Part shown: in pieces, positions 9,096-17,741 of the stretch
Layout: every line of letters begins with the position of its first letter
Position numbering within the stretch: position 1 is the first letter of the stretch
Assembly: GCF_047238305.1 (NCBI RefSeq)
Contig: NZ_JBDFMO010000001.1
Span: 3,224,001-3,288,000 of the forward strand
Source of the DNA: Ferdinandcohnia sp047238305
GTDB lineage: Bacteria > Bacillota > Bacilli > Bacillales > Bacillaceae_L
Direction: 5' to 3'
DNA length: 64,000 nt
Notes under the pieces: generated by a model
The model's input: only the letters and a program-made list of their open reading frames with translations
The model's database searches: none
What the model was told of the DNA's origin: nothing
Translations under genes and position numbers: made by a program

Positions 9096-9123
9096 AAACA
9101 TCTTCCAAGTCGGAAGATGTTTT
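9096..9123. terminator. Bidirectional terminator between P4H and katG
   Basis: A perfect 12-bp stem (AAAACATCTTCC and its complement, 4-base loop) lies between two convergent genes. Confidence 0.9.
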
Positions 9124-9183
9124 ATTCTTAATTGCTGTATTACACAGAATGGTACCTATGCAGTCTGACGATTCTTTCTAGAC

Positions 9184-11400
9184 TTAATTACTTGCTAGTT
9201 GAGCCTTCTTGTTTTCAACCGATTTAAGATCAAAGCGATCTGCATTCATCACCTTTACCCAGGCTGCAATGAAATCACGCACAAACTTCTCTTTGTTATC
9301 CTCTTGAGCGTAAACTTCTGCGAGGGAACGGAGGACAGAGTTTGAACCGAAAACTAGGTCTACTCTAGTGGCTGTATGTACCACTTCACCTGTTTTGCGA
9401 TCACGACCTTCGTATACGTTTGCTCCTACAGGCTTCCACTGTACTCCCATATCGAGCAGGTTCACAAAGAAGTCATTTGTAAGTTGGCCAACACGATCCG
9501 TGAATACGCCGTGCTGTGTGTCATCATAATTTGTACCTAGAACTCGCATACCACCAATCAGGACAGTCATTTCCGGTGCAGTAAGACCAAGAAGTTGCGC
9601 CTTATCAATGAGGAGTTCTTCTGGACTCACACTATACTGTTCCTTTTGATAGTTGCGGAAGCCATCAGCGATAGGTTCTAAGACTTCAAAGCTTTCAACC
9701 TCCGTTTGCTCAAGTGTCGCATCGCCACGTCCTGGTGCAAATGGAACCGTAACATCAAAACCTGCATCTTGTGCGGCTTTTTCAATTGCTGCACTTCCTC
9801 CTAATACAATTAAGTCAGCCAAGCTGATTTCGATATCCAAATCCTTTTGTATGCCTTCTAAAACTTGAAGAACCTGTGCTAGTTGTTCCGGTTGATTCAC
9901 TTCCCAATCTTTCTGTGGAGCTAGGCGGATGCGTGCCCCATTTGCACCACCTCGATGGTCAGAGCCTCGGTACGTACTTGCAGAAGCCCAAGCGGTTGTT
10001 ACAAGCGTACTGACTGTAAGACCCGAGTCAAGAATTTTAGCCTTAATCTCAGCGATTTCAGCATCTGTTAAATTATAATTACCAGCTGGAACAGGGTCTT
10101 GCCAGATGAAATCATCTTCAGGAACTTCTGGACCAAGATATCTTGCCTTAGGACCCATGTCGCGGTGGAGCAGCTTGAACCACGCACGAGCAAATACGTC
10201 TGCAAATTCATCTGGATTCTGGTGGAAACGACGAGAAATTTTTTCGTATTCTGGGTCATGACGCAGTGCCATATCCGCAGTCGTCATCATCGTAGGAACT
10301 TTAATGGATGGATCCTCTACATCTGGAGCAAGATGCTCTTCGGCTGGATCTACCACAAGCCATTGCCATGCACCCGCAGGACTCTTTGTCAGCCACCACT
10401 CATATCCAAATAAAAGATCAAAGTACCCATTGTCCCACTGGGTTGGGTTAGCAGTCCAAGCACCTTCAATACCACTACCGATAGTGTCGCGGCCATACCC
10501 TTTACCGTAAGAACTTTGCCAACCTAAGCCCTGTGCTTCAATAGGAGCAGCCTCTGGCTCTGGTCCAACTTGTGAAGCATCTCCTGCACCATGTGCTTTA
10601 CCGAAAGTATGTCCTCCAGCGATTAGTGCAACTGTCTCTTCATCGTTCATCCCCATCCGTGCAAAGGTTTCACGAATATCCTTTGCGCTTGCAATCGGAT
10701 CAGGTTTCCCATTTGGACCTTCTGGATTCACATAAATAAGCCCCATTTGCACGGCTGCAAGCGGATTTTCAAGGTCACGTTCACCAGTGTAACGGTTATC
10801 ACCAAGCCATTCGGTTTCAGCTCCCCAATAGACATCTTCTTCTGGATGCCAAATGTCTGGGCGTCCGGCTCCAAATCCAATTGTTGGTCCACCCATATCT
10901 TCAATGGCAACATTACCTGCTAAAACAAGTAAATCTGCCCATGAAATTTTATTCCCATATTTTTGCTTAATCGGCCAAAGGATTCGTCGTGCTCTGTCAA
11001 GGAGAACGTTGTCAGGCCAACTGTTAAGTGGTGCGAAACGTTGGTTACCTGTTCCACCGCCACCTCGACCATCACCAATTCGGTATGTACCAGCAGCATG
11101 CCAAGACATACGAATAAACATAGGACCATAATGTCCATAGTCGGCAGGGTACCAGTCTTGACTGTCTGTCATGAGATTACGAAGATCTTGCTTTAAAGCA
11201 TCGTAATCTAACTTCTTAAATTCTTCAACGTAATCAAAGTCTTCATCCATAGGGTTGGATTTTCGGTCATGTTGATGGAGAATATTCAAGTTTAGCGCAT
11301 TTGGCCACCAGTCTCGATTTGTATTCCCACTTGCTTTGTTACTAGTAACACCCCCATGAAACGGGCATCCTCCAATGTTTTCATTGCCTTTAGTATCCAT
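9184..11400 (-). CDS. katG: Catalase-peroxidase KatG
   Basis: This 738-residue haem enzyme destroys hydrogen peroxide and also acts as a peroxidase. The distal site is R97-W100-H101 (MFIRMSWHAAGTYR) and the proximal His is in GGHTFGKAHG. The Tyr (IYVNPEGPNGKPDP) and Met (TTADMALRHDP) of the Met-Tyr-Trp adduct are both present, so it should be active as a catalase. The second, degenerate peroxidase domain fills the C-terminal half, as usual. The ATG at 11400 is chosen because AAGGAGAGA lies just upstream; a more distal in-frame ATG lacks a site. It is monocistronic. A PerR-like box overlaps the predicted promoter. Confidence 0.96.
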   Translation of the reverse strand: MDTKGNENIGGCPFHGGVTSNKASGNTNRDWWPNALNLNILHQHDRKSNPMDEDFDYVEEFKKLDYDALKQDLRNLMTDSQDWYPADYGHYGPMFIRMSWHAAGTYRIGDGRGGGGTGNQRFAPLNSWPDNVLLDRARRILWPIKQKYGNKISWADLLVLAGNVAIEDMGGPTIGFGAGRPDIWHPEEDVYWGAETEWLGDNRYTGERDLENPLAAVQMGLIYVNPEGPNGKPDPIASAKDIRETFARMGMNDEETVALIAGGHTFGKAHGAGDASQVGPEPEAAPIEAQGLGWQSSYGKGYGRDTIGSGIEGAWTANPTQWDNGYFDLLFGYEWWLTKSPAGAWQWLVVDPAEEHLAPDVEDPSIKVPTMMTTADMALRHDPEYEKISRRFHQNPDEFADVFARAWFKLLHRDMGPKARYLGPEVPEDDFIWQDPVPAGNYNLTDAEIAEIKAKILDSGLTVSTLVTTAWASASTYRGSDHRGGANGARIRLAPQKDWEVNQPEQLAQVLQVLEGIQKDLDIEISLADLIVLGGSAAIEKAAQDAGFDVTVPFAPGRGDATLEQTEVESFEVLEPIADGFRNYQKEQYSVSPEELLIDKAQLLGLTAPEMTVLIGGMRVLGTNYDDTQHGVFTDRVGQLTNDFFVNLLDMGVQWKPVGANVYEGRDRKTGEVVHTATRVDLVFGSNSVLRSLAEVYAQEDNKEKFVRDFIAAWVKVMNADRFDLKSVENKKAQLASN

Positions 11401-11464
11401 TTTTAAATCTCTCCTTCTGTGATAATTTAGTAATTTATACATCTAGTTTTAAGAAACTAGGATG

Positions 11465-11491
11465 ATCATAATTTTCGTGTGATTATTACAA
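11465..11491 (-). promoter_or_regulatory. Candidate katG promoter with PerR-like box
   Basis: On the minus strand TTGTAA (11491-11486) and TATGAT (11470-11465), 15 bases apart, form a possible -35/-10 pair. The 15-bp stretch at 11491-11477, TTGTAATAATCACAC, matches the Per box TTATAATnATTATAA at 10 of 14 defined positions and overlaps the -35. PerR control of katG is known in Bacillus. Between here and 11773 I see only a loose TTGATT (11651) / TATAAT (11676) pair, 19 bases apart, facing the next plus-strand gene. Confidence 0.45.
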
Positions 11492-11773
11492 TAGAAGAAG
11501 GGCAGAGTTGAAAGAAAAATAGACTTTGAAAGTTCTAGAGCATCAGGACTATTATATTTTGAAGTGTAGCCAATTATGATAGATATATAGATCCTAACAA
11601 AAGAAGTAAATCATAGAAGCAAAAATGATGTAAGGGACTTAGAAGTATACTTGATTCGGATGTAAGATAAAAAATTATAATATTTTGTATATTACCATTA
11701 TAATGAAAGGGATGAATATAAAGCAAGTCTGATGCACACACACCTTAAATCCATAGAATGGAGGATTGTGATA

Positions 11774-12217
11774 ATGCCAGAAATCTACCATAAAACATAT
11801 ATTAATGTACCGTTAGAAGTGGTATATAAAACAATTTCAACATCACAAGGGTGGAATGCTTGGTTTACAGATGATACATCTATAGATATAAACCAAGATG
11901 GAACCGGTGAAATTAGATTAAGATGGAAAAATTTAGGTAGTAACAATGTAGATATTGAAGATGGGGGCAAGATCATTGAGGCAACCCTTAACAAAAGATT
12001 TGTTTTTCAATGGTCACCAGGAGAACAAAATTCTACAGTTTCTTTTGCGCTTGAACCTTATAAAGACGGAACATTAGTCGTTCTTCATGAGACAGGCTAC
12101 ACAAATTCTGAAAAAGACATTAAAGCCTGTATTGATTGTGCTGTGGGATGGGGAGAAGCATTAATCCTATTAAAAATATACTTGGAACATGGAATTGTGT
12201 ATAAACAGGACTTATAA
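11774..12217 (+). CDS. SRPBCC (AHSA1/START-like) domain protein
   Basis: This 147-residue single-domain protein has the AHSA1 pattern: IYHKTYINVPLEVVYKTIS at the start, GWNAWFTDD, a central RLRWKNL strand, FQWSPGEQNSTVSFALEP, and the closing CAVGWGEALILLKIYLEHG helix. Proteins of this fold bind hydrophobic ligands or act on chaperones; no specific role can be assigned. The ATG at 11774 has GGAGG nine bases upstream. A GNAT gene follows 20 bases after the stop, so the two are probably one operon. Confidence 0.82.
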   Translation: MPEIYHKTYINVPLEVVYKTISTSQGWNAWFTDDTSIDINQDGTGEIRLRWKNLGSNNVDIEDGGKIIEATLNKRFVFQWSPGEQNSTVSFALEPYKDGTLVVLHETGYTNSEKDIKACIDCAVGWGEALILLKIYLEHGIVYKQDL

Positions 12218-12237
12218 AAGAGAGGGGGATGATGATC

Positions 12238-12753
12238 TTGAAATTAATTGAAACAGAAAGGCTGTATTTAAGGAAAATGGTTTTGGAAGATGCAGAAGAG
12301 TTATCCAAGGTTCTTTCTGACCCACACTCTATGCAATACTATCCTGAACCATTTAGCAAGGACAAAGTGAAGAAGTGGATTCAATGGAATATTGAAAATT
12401 ATAAAAGGTATAAACACGGGTTATGGGCTGTTATTTTAAAAGATGGCGAAAAGTTCATTGGAAATTGTGGAATCACCATGCAAATAATCGAAAATGAAAC
12501 TGTACCAGAGATCGGATTTCACATAATAAAAGATTATTGGAATAAAGGGTACGCAACAGAAGCCGCCATTGCCTGTAAGGATTATGCGTTTAGCGTTTTA
12601 AATTATCCCAAGGTATTTTCGTATACCACGGAAAAAAATATTCCGTCTCAAAAGGTTGCAGAGAAAATTGGGATGCAGGAATATAAGATATTTGAGAAAA
12701 ATGGTGAAAAACAAATTGCTCAAGTAGTATTTAATACTGGGATTCAACAATAA
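12238..12753 (+). CDS. GNAT acetyltransferase, RimJ/RimL type
   Basis: The product has 171 residues and begins MKLIETERLYLRKM. The central NCGITMQIIENETVPEIGFHI strand region and the NKGYATEA acetyl-CoA loop (a Q/RxxGxG/A variant) followed by a helix and NIPSQKVAEKIGM are typical of the RimJ/RimL branch. Such enzymes acetylate protein N-termini, antibiotics or small amines. The start is uncertain: AGGGGG ends nine bases before the TTG at 12238, while ATG codons at 12229 and 12232 lie too close to that site. It is probably co-transcribed with the SRPBCC gene. Confidence 0.85.
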   Translation: MKLIETERLYLRKMVLEDAEELSKVLSDPHSMQYYPEPFSKDKVKKWIQWNIENYKRYKHGLWAVILKDGEKFIGNCGITMQIIENETVPEIGFHIIKDYWNKGYATEAAIACKDYAFSVLNYPKVFSYTTEKNIPSQKVAEKIGMQEYKIFEKNGEKQIAQVVFNTGIQQ

Positions 12754-12824
12754 TTACATCTTGTATTTAATTGTTCCTGCATTTTTTTATCTTTGCTGAA
12801 AATAATAAGTTCGGAGGTGAAAAA

Positions 12825-13010
12825 ATGGCAACTGCTAAAATCGGGGACAATATTGTATTTAAACGAGATGGGGAAAGCTATAAAGGAACTGTTACGGTTG
12901 TAAGAGAAAATTCTGTTATTGTTGAGTACGGATACAATGAGGCAAAAGATGAACCTATTACAACGATAGTCAATCATAAAAATTATAAAATATCGAAAGC
13001 ATCTTCATGA
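12825..13010 (+). CDS. DUF2187 (YkvS-like) small protein
   Basis: This 61-residue protein begins MATAKIGDNIVFKRDGESYKG and contains VVRENSVIVEYGYN, a KOW/SH3-like beta barrel seen in the Bacillus DUF2187 family. The ATG has a strong GGAGGTG. Its role is unknown; the fold is often found in proteins that contact nucleic acid or RNA polymerase. The next protein downstream begins with a similar GDNIV segment, but that is a CarD domain. Confidence 0.82.
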   Translation: MATAKIGDNIVFKRDGESYKGTVTVVRENSVIVEYGYNEAKDEPITTIVNHKNYKISKASS

Positions 13011-13031
13011 ACAAAGGTACTTAAGTAATGC

Positions 13032-13060
13032 GCGATTGCTGAAATGGGCAGTCGCTTTTT
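13032..13060 (+). terminator. Terminator with GCGATTGC/GCAGTCGC stem
   Basis: An imperfect stem (one G-T pair) is followed by five T. It belongs to the loosely related GCGAT hairpins that recur in this window. Confidence 0.75.
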
Positions 13061-13199
13061 GTGTTTAAGCATAGTAAGGTTTTATGTGGATTAAGAATAT
13101 ACGGATGTAGTGGTTTCGAAATATACGCTAGAAAATTAATCTTCGCCTTAGTGGTAATCAGACACGATTCTAATGTTTTGCTTTTTTAATAAAAAAGTA

Positions 13200-13229
13200 T
13201 TGACAAGAAAAATAAATTTATGATATTAT
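13200..13229 (+). promoter_or_regulatory. Sigma-A promoter of the CarD-like gene
   Basis: A consensus TTGACA (13200-13205) is followed after 18 bases by TATTAT (13224-13229). The start codon of the CarD-like gene lies 70 bases downstream. Confidence 0.65.
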
Positions 13230-13298
13230 TAAAAATTTGATTAAAAAGAATATGTGTGTTAAGGTTAAGAAAGGTTAACATATATGGAGGTGGATTAT

Positions 13299-13760
13299 GT
13301 GTTTCAAATTGGTGATAACATTGTTTATCCTATGCACGGCACAGGTATCATTAAAGCCATAGAAGAAAAGGAAATATCAGGTGAAAGACAACAGTATTAC
13401 GTCATAAAAATGTTGATGGGTAATATGCAAGTCATGATTCCTACGGGTAAAATATTGAGTTCAAATATACGCCCCATTACTGACATAAATGCATTAAAGG
13501 ACATCATCCACATTTTTCAGCATGGAGAATCAGATCGATTACTGCTGTGGAAACAAAGGTATAAAGTGAACACTAACAAAATAAAAACGGGTAAAATCCA
13601 AGAATGTGCTGAAGTTGTTCGTGATTTAATGCGTTTGAATAAAGAGAAGGCTCTTAATACAAGCGAAAAGAAAATGTTAGATAACGCACATGAATTTTTG
13701 ATTAGTGAACTGGAATTGATCAATGGAATTACCGAAAATCAAATAAAAAGTTTCTGTTAA
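13299..13760 (+). CDS. CarD/CdnL-family transcription regulator (YdeB-like)
   Basis: This 153-residue protein begins MFQIGDNIVYPMHGTGIIKAIEEKE, the hallmark of the CarD/TRCF RNA-polymerase-interacting domain, which binds the RNAP beta subunit and affects open-complex stability. The helical C-terminal domain (about 65-150) has LLLWKQRYKVNTNKIKTGKIQECAEVVRDL, typical of CarD proteins. I place the start at GTG 13299, since GGAGGTGG precedes it by eight bases; an in-frame ATG at 13284 would overlap that site. It resembles B. subtilis YdeB. Confidence 0.88.
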   Translation: MFQIGDNIVYPMHGTGIIKAIEEKEISGERQQYYVIKMLMGNMQVMIPTGKILSSNIRPITDINALKDIIHIFQHGESDRLLLWKQRYKVNTNKIKTGKIQECAEVVRDLMRLNKEKALNTSEKKMLDNAHEFLISELELINGITENQIKSFC

Positions 13761-14185
13761 GGTTAATTTAAGATAGTGTATACATCTCCCGAAAATATCA
13801 ATATTTTTGGGGAATATGTTTAAAATCTTTTCAAAGACATTCAACTTCTTCAACTCACCTTTAGGGCATTAACCTCATTTGTTATTTCTACCATTTAATC
13901 CATTTTATTCTTTGAATTTCTTTTATAAAACGATAAAATAGTCATTTGATTTTTGCAATCCTGATTCACACTGGCACGGCCAAGGAGCCGTAAGGATGAA
14001 AGAGAGGTAGGGCTTTCATTGTTTTAGGTATACAATAATAAATAAGTCATTATTTCTATAAGAAAAAACAAGCAATTTCACCACTATCTTTAAGAATTTT
14101 CCACATCGCTGAGACAGAGAATAGAAATTGTTTATATCTTTAAGTAAAAGAGAAAAACGAATTGTAACACCATATGGTCAACTGC

Positions 14186-14216
14186 AAAAATGGTTTCCAG
14201 ACTAGGAACCATTTTT
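14186..14216 (+). terminator. Orphan terminator
   Basis: AAAAATGGTTTCC / GGAACCATTTTTT is a 13-bp stem plus T run. No gene ends directly before it. Confidence 0.8.
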
Positions 14217-14348
14217 TGTTTTTTAGGATTTATCTAAGGGATTTAAAAAAATGATAATTGAACTAAGGGTGCGTTAATTTAAGAGTGATATTAACCACCT
14301 TTTAAGAATTCCATATTGAACAAATGTCGAATTACAGTTGCGTACCAG

Positions 14349-14381
14349 AAATCCTTACTTCAATGCAGGAAGTAAGGATTT
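14349..14381 (+). terminator. Second orphan terminator
   Basis: AAATCCTTACTTC / GAAGTAAGGATTT, a perfect 13-bp stem with a 7-base loop and T run, lies 133 bases after the previous one and 60 bases before the next gene. Confidence 0.8.
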
Positions 14382-14439
14382 TTTATTGAATTAATAAAAT
14401 TAGAATATTATGGATTTCATGTAGATGGGAGAAGTTAAT

Positions 14440-14886
14440 ATGTCGTTTATGATGGTTGAGAAAGAATTTAAGCTTGTTGGGTTAAAAGGTAGTGGGGAGT
14501 TTGTTAACTATGGGGATGAAGTACCCTTACTTGCAAAGCAACTATTAAGTCGCTCAAGGGAAATCCAAAATTCAACAGAGACCGAAATAGCCTTATTTGA
14601 GCCTAAAAAGGATGAGGAGCATAGGATAGGTGATTATTATATAGGGTTAATTGTAAGCGAGAAATTAAATGAAGTACCAACTGGAATGTATTATATTGAG
14701 ATAAATAAAAGGTACATAACTACAAGAGGGAATATATTAAACTTGGGAGAACTTCATTTGAATTTATTGGATTGGGCAGAAGAACAAGGTTATCAAAGAG
14801 ATCTCGATTCTTATATTATCGAGACATATCACCCTATGGGGGAAGGTTTTGAAGAAGTACAGGTTTATTTACCAATTCAAGCTTAA
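14440..14886 (+). CDS. Stand-alone effector-binding (GyrI-like) protein 1
   Basis: The 148-residue protein has the layout of the AraC/GyrI effector-binding domain: an early FKLVGLKGSGEF strand, IGLIVSEKLNEVPTGMYYIEI in the middle, and LHLNLLDWAEEQGYQRD then YIIETYHPMG...VQVYLPI at the end. There is no DNA-binding domain. Such single-domain proteins bind small, often aromatic or cationic, molecules, and some inhibit gyrase. The ATG at 14440 fits a GGGAGA site; an ATG 15 bases earlier overlaps it. A relative follows 127 bases downstream. Confidence 0.8.
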   Translation: MSFMMVEKEFKLVGLKGSGEFVNYGDEVPLLAKQLLSRSREIQNSTETEIALFEPKKDEEHRIGDYYIGLIVSEKLNEVPTGMYYIEINKRYITTRGNILNLGELHLNLLDWAEEQGYQRDLDSYIIETYHPMGEGFEEVQVYLPIQA

Positions 14887-15013
14887 CAAATCAAAAACCA
14901 TCTTTAACAAACGAAGCAAGTCAGTACAAGTGGGAATTACGCTAAGAGATAAACGGAATAATAAGTCTTATAACAATGTAATTAGTACTATGTTTAAAAA
15001 AAAAGAAGTAAAA

Positions 15014-15487
15014 ATGGGAATCTCGTTAACGTTCAATGGACTAAAAGAAATTACGGAAAAGAAATTAGTCGGTTATCGTGTCGTTTGCAGTGATATAACA
15101 GGGTATGGTCAAGAAATTCCGAAGGCATCTTTGTTATTGGAGCAACGCAAAGGTGAAATCATGCATTTAGTCGAACCAGTTCATCTCATCGGAGCATTTA
15201 AAGTAACGGAGTTATCTGATGAAGATGATGGTTACTGGGTTTGTTACGAGGTTAATGAATTTGAGATGATCCCTGAAGGAATGGTATGTTTTATGGTCCC
15301 TACACAAAAGTATGCAGTCCTCCATTTTAAAGGACATGCATCTCAAATTTATCATGTATATACTCATTTACATGAATGGATTAATGAGAATGGGTATAAG
15401 CGTTTACCTGAAGAGTGGACACTAGAAATTTACTCTAAATGGACTGAAACAGAAGATATTGTATATCTATGTGATCCGATTTTATAA
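15014..15487 (+). CDS. Stand-alone effector-binding (GyrI-like) protein 2
   Basis: The 157-residue product begins MGISLTFNGLKEITEKKLVGYRVVC. The pattern IGAFKVTELSDEDDGYWVCYEVNEFEMIPEGMVCF, then QKYAVLHFKGH and YTHLHEWINENGYKR, is the effector-binding fold again. It is clearly related to, but diverged from, the neighbour at 14440. The frame is open far upstream of 14991, overlapping that neighbour, but that stretch has no homologous look. AAGAAG before the ATG at 15014 is a weak ribosome binding site, so the start is only probable (ATG 14991 is the alternative). Confidence 0.78.
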   Translation: MGISLTFNGLKEITEKKLVGYRVVCSDITGYGQEIPKASLLLEQRKGEIMHLVEPVHLIGAFKVTELSDEDDGYWVCYEVNEFEMIPEGMVCFMVPTQKYAVLHFKGHASQIYHVYTHLHEWINENGYKRLPEEWTLEIYSKWTETEDIVYLCDPIL

Positions 15488-15538
15488 ATTTAATTTTCGC
15501 AGATTGAGAAATGCGCTTAACAAAGGGAAGGAGAAAAA

Positions 15539-15883
15539 ATGATAAATTATAATGGTCGTAGATTTGTTCCAATTGAAAATACAGCTAATGGTGAAGTTTC
15601 TTCAAAGACTATTTTTGAATACAAACAAGAGAGGCATATCATCTCAGCAACATATAGTGGAGGCGAAATTATAAAAGGAACATTGGTTGGAGTAATAAAA
15701 GAAGACGGTTGCTTAGAGTTTAGATATAACCACGTTAACAACAAAAATGAAATTAGAGGCGGAAAATGCGTATCAACTCCTAAAATCTTATCAGATGGGC
15801 GAATTAGGTTATATGAAAATTGGGAATGGCTTGACGCTGAAGTAACTGAGGGAAATTCAATTATTGAGGAAATTAGTATATAA
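15539..15883 (+). CDS. Conserved hypothetical protein, often mislabelled N-acetylglutamate synthase
   Basis: This 114-residue beta-rich protein begins MINYNGRRFVPIENTANGEVSSKTIFEYKQ and contains SATYSGGEIIKGTLVGV and EFRYNHVNNKNEIRGG. I recall near relatives in many Bacillus genomes labelled N-acetylglutamate synthase, but it has no GNAT acetyl-CoA motif, so that name should not be trusted. The ATG has AAGGAG. It sits in a run of small independent genes. Confidence 0.75.
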   Translation: MINYNGRRFVPIENTANGEVSSKTIFEYKQERHIISATYSGGEIIKGTLVGVIKEDGCLEFRYNHVNNKNEIRGGKCVSTPKILSDGRIRLYENWEWLDAEVTEGNSIIEEISI

Positions 15884-15961
15884 AACTAGTAAAGGGTGCG
15901 ATTTTACAAATAAAGAGCAAATAAATGTAAAAAAGATACTTTCATAAGTAGGTGGCGCCAA

Positions 15962-16597
15962 ATGAATTTGAAGATTTTTTTCGGATTAGGGAAAAAACAC
16001 AAAAACGAAATAAATGATGAAATTGTTAAAGAACCGGGATTTACTCAAGAAGTATTAAATATCATAAAGCAAGTTTCTAATAACAATTTACAACCATTAA
16101 AGATAAATGATTTATATAACGAAGATGGAATTACAACAGTAGGAATATCTTTTATGACCTTGGAAGAGAAAGCCGAAAAGCTGGTTGTTGAACTTCAATC
16201 TAAAATTAAACATCTAGGCTATTATGCTTTTATTAATGAACGGAATTTTATTAAGGGTAACAATAGTAAATGTAGAATAGGAGTTTTAAAAGGAACTGAC
16301 CAGTTTGAACTTCTGAAAATTTTACAAACAAATGGAGACAATTATGATATTAGTAATGATGATGTTATTTCAAAACTAAAGCAATGGAATAAACGTTATC
16401 CTTTTTCTATTATCGGCGCTGATTTTGATTGGATTGAAGCAGAATTCTTAGTGCTGCCCTCAGACCAACACATACAATCATTTGCTAAAGAAATGTATGA
16501 ATTTTGTCCAGATATCGTCGAACAAGGAACTGGAAGTATTGAAGAACTAATTGAAGAAATCAAGGAAACGAAAAAATTTTACTTGTGGTGGGACTAA
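15962..16597 (+). CDS. DUF4253 domain protein
   Basis: The product has 211 residues. The C-terminal half carries the DUF4253 pattern: LKQWNKRYPFSIIGADFDWIEAEFL, then FAKEMYEFCPDIVEQGTGSIEELIEEIKETKKFYLWWD. The N-terminal part is lysine-rich and unremarkable. No enzyme function is known for the family; some related proteins are found as immunity or toxin-neighbour proteins. The ATG is preceded by AGGTGG. It forms a single-gene unit. Confidence 0.8.
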   Translation: MNLKIFFGLGKKHKNEINDEIVKEPGFTQEVLNIIKQVSNNNLQPLKINDLYNEDGITTVGISFMTLEEKAEKLVVELQSKIKHLGYYAFINERNFIKGNNSKCRIGVLKGTDQFELLKILQTNGDNYDISNDDVISKLKQWNKRYPFSIIGADFDWIEAEFLVLPSDQHIQSFAKEMYEFCPDIVEQGTGSIEELIEEIKETKKFYLWWD

Positions 16598-16637
16598 TAA
16601 ACTTTATTTCTTACTACCGTTCATTCAATAAGAGAAG

Positions 16638-16736
16638 ATGAATAGTATCGATCTATTACTTACTTTTGCAGTTGTTCATTTTGTTATGTGGAAATTAATA
16701 ACTATAAAGAAGAATGAAGCGAAAAAAGAAAAATAG
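16638..16736 (+). CDS. Possible 32-aa single-span membrane peptide
   Basis: ATG at 16638 opens a 32-residue frame, MNSIDLLLTFAVVHFVMWKLIT followed by a lysine-rich tail and TAG. The hydrophobic segment (residues 5-21) with a positive C-terminus is a plausible small membrane protein. The upstream AAGAGAAG is poorly spaced, so it may be chance. Confidence 0.3.
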   Translation: MNSIDLLLTFAVVHFVMWKLITIKKNEAKKEK

Positions 16737-16797
16737 ATTATTACTATTAGATGGTCAATTAGAGGATATTCTTCTAAAAAAGAAGGAGGAAATTTTT

Positions 16798-17148
16798 ATG
16801 CTGTTTATGCTGATTGTCAAAGCCTCGAAAAATTCGGAAGCAGGAAAACTTCCGAGCTCTGAGCTTATGGGAGCAATGGATAAGTACAATGAGGAATTAG
16901 TTAAGGCTGGCGTACGGGTTATGGCTAAAGGACTTCATCCAAGTTCAAATGGGATTCGCATTTCGTATCCGATACCAGAGGAAAAGCCTGTGGTTACGGA
17001 AGGTCCTTTTACGGAATCGAAAGAACTGATTGCCGGGTTCATTTTGATTGATGTGAAATCAAAAGAAGAAGCTATCGAGTGGGCCATGAGGATGCCGGAC
17101 CCGCAAGGACATGGGGAAGGTCAGATTGAATTGCGTCAAGTATTTTAG
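16798..17148 (+). CDS. YCII-related (DGPF) domain protein
   Basis: This 116-residue protein begins MLFMLIVKASKNSEAGK and has the family signature VTEGPFTESKELIAGFILIDVKSKEEAIEWAMRMP (EGPFTE at about residue 65). The ferredoxin-like fold is related to muconolactone isomerase; no activity is settled for this branch, which is often found beside ECF sigma factors, though none is here. The ATG at 16798 follows AAGGAGG closely; the frame is open further upstream but that part is lysine-rich and implausible. Confidence 0.88.
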   Translation: MLFMLIVKASKNSEAGKLPSSELMGAMDKYNEELVKAGVRVMAKGLHPSSNGIRISYPIPEEKPVVTEGPFTESKELIAGFILIDVKSKEEAIEWAMRMPDPQGHGEGQIELRQVF

Positions 17149-17268
17149 GCGCAATCTGAGTGATTAATTATTAGATTACATATATTAACAAATCACCAAA
17201 CAGCTTAGTTGAACTATGGAATAGAATAAATTAGAAGAAAAAAATAGTATTTTTTTAGGGAGGGCATT

Positions 17269-17601
17269 ATGACTGAAGACTTTTATTGTGATGAAGTTTT
17301 AAGTGGTAAAACCCAAGTAAATACAGTGATAGAGACAGAAAATGTATTAGCCTATTATCATACAAGACCTTTTTATCCAGTCCATATTGTTGCTATACCA
17401 AAGAAGCATATACCTTCTTTAATTACATTAGAAGAAAGTGACAACGAATTATTAATAGAATTACTAGGAGTAATTAAAAAGGTTGCAACTATGGTTACTG
17501 AAGAAAACGGTGCATGTAGAGTAATTACCAACCTAGGAGATTATCAGGATTCAAAACATCTCCATTGGCATATAGTCTCTGGGGAACCATTGATAAAATA
17601 A
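17269..17601 (+). CDS. HIT-family nucleotide hydrolase
   Basis: The product has 110 residues. The histidine triad is HLHWHIVSG near the C-terminus (residues 98-106), preceded by VHIVAIPKKHIPSL, so it is a member of the Hint/HIT purine nucleoside phosphoramidase type. The catalytic His is the middle-to-last His of the triad. These enzymes hydrolyse AMP-linked adducts in the cytosol. AGGGAGGG precedes the ATG. It stands alone. Confidence 0.88.
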   Translation: MTEDFYCDEVLSGKTQVNTVIETENVLAYYHTRPFYPVHIVAIPKKHIPSLITLEESDNELLIELLGVIKKVATMVTEENGACRVITNLGDYQDSKHLHWHIVSGEPLIK

Positions 17602-17741
17602 AATCGTGCTAGAGTGTGACAGAGAAACAGAAATTTATAAATCTTGAAAAAGACAATAAAATAACGTAATTACCATTCTTTTCTATATGTTTTTAATTGG
17701 GATAATATAACTATATTAATCACTAAAGATCGGGGTACTAT

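Larger units (their letters stand above)
13761..14439. other. Long non-coding gap (679 bases)
   Basis: I find no convincing gene. Immediately after the CarD-like gene a stem TCCCGAAAATAT/ATTTTTGGGGA (13788-13815) could end transcription. Around 13970-14020 is a GC-richer patch (CACGGCCAAGGAGCC...) that does not fold into a riboswitch I know. Two strong terminators, listed separately, lie at 14186 and 14349 with no gene between them. Confidence 0.5.

Noticed and set aside
10068..10510. Several open frames inside katG on both strands
   Set aside because: They overlap a fully conserved coding sequence, have no good start sites and show no protein-like pattern.
13960..14025. Possible riboswitch or small RNA around the GCACGGCCAAGGAGCC patch
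   Set aside because: I could not draw a fold matching a known class, and no gene follows closely.
14849..15013. Upstream extension of the second effector-binding gene overlapping the first
   Set aside because: The extension has a lysine/serine-rich composition unlike the family and no ribosome binding site; the domain begins at about 15014.
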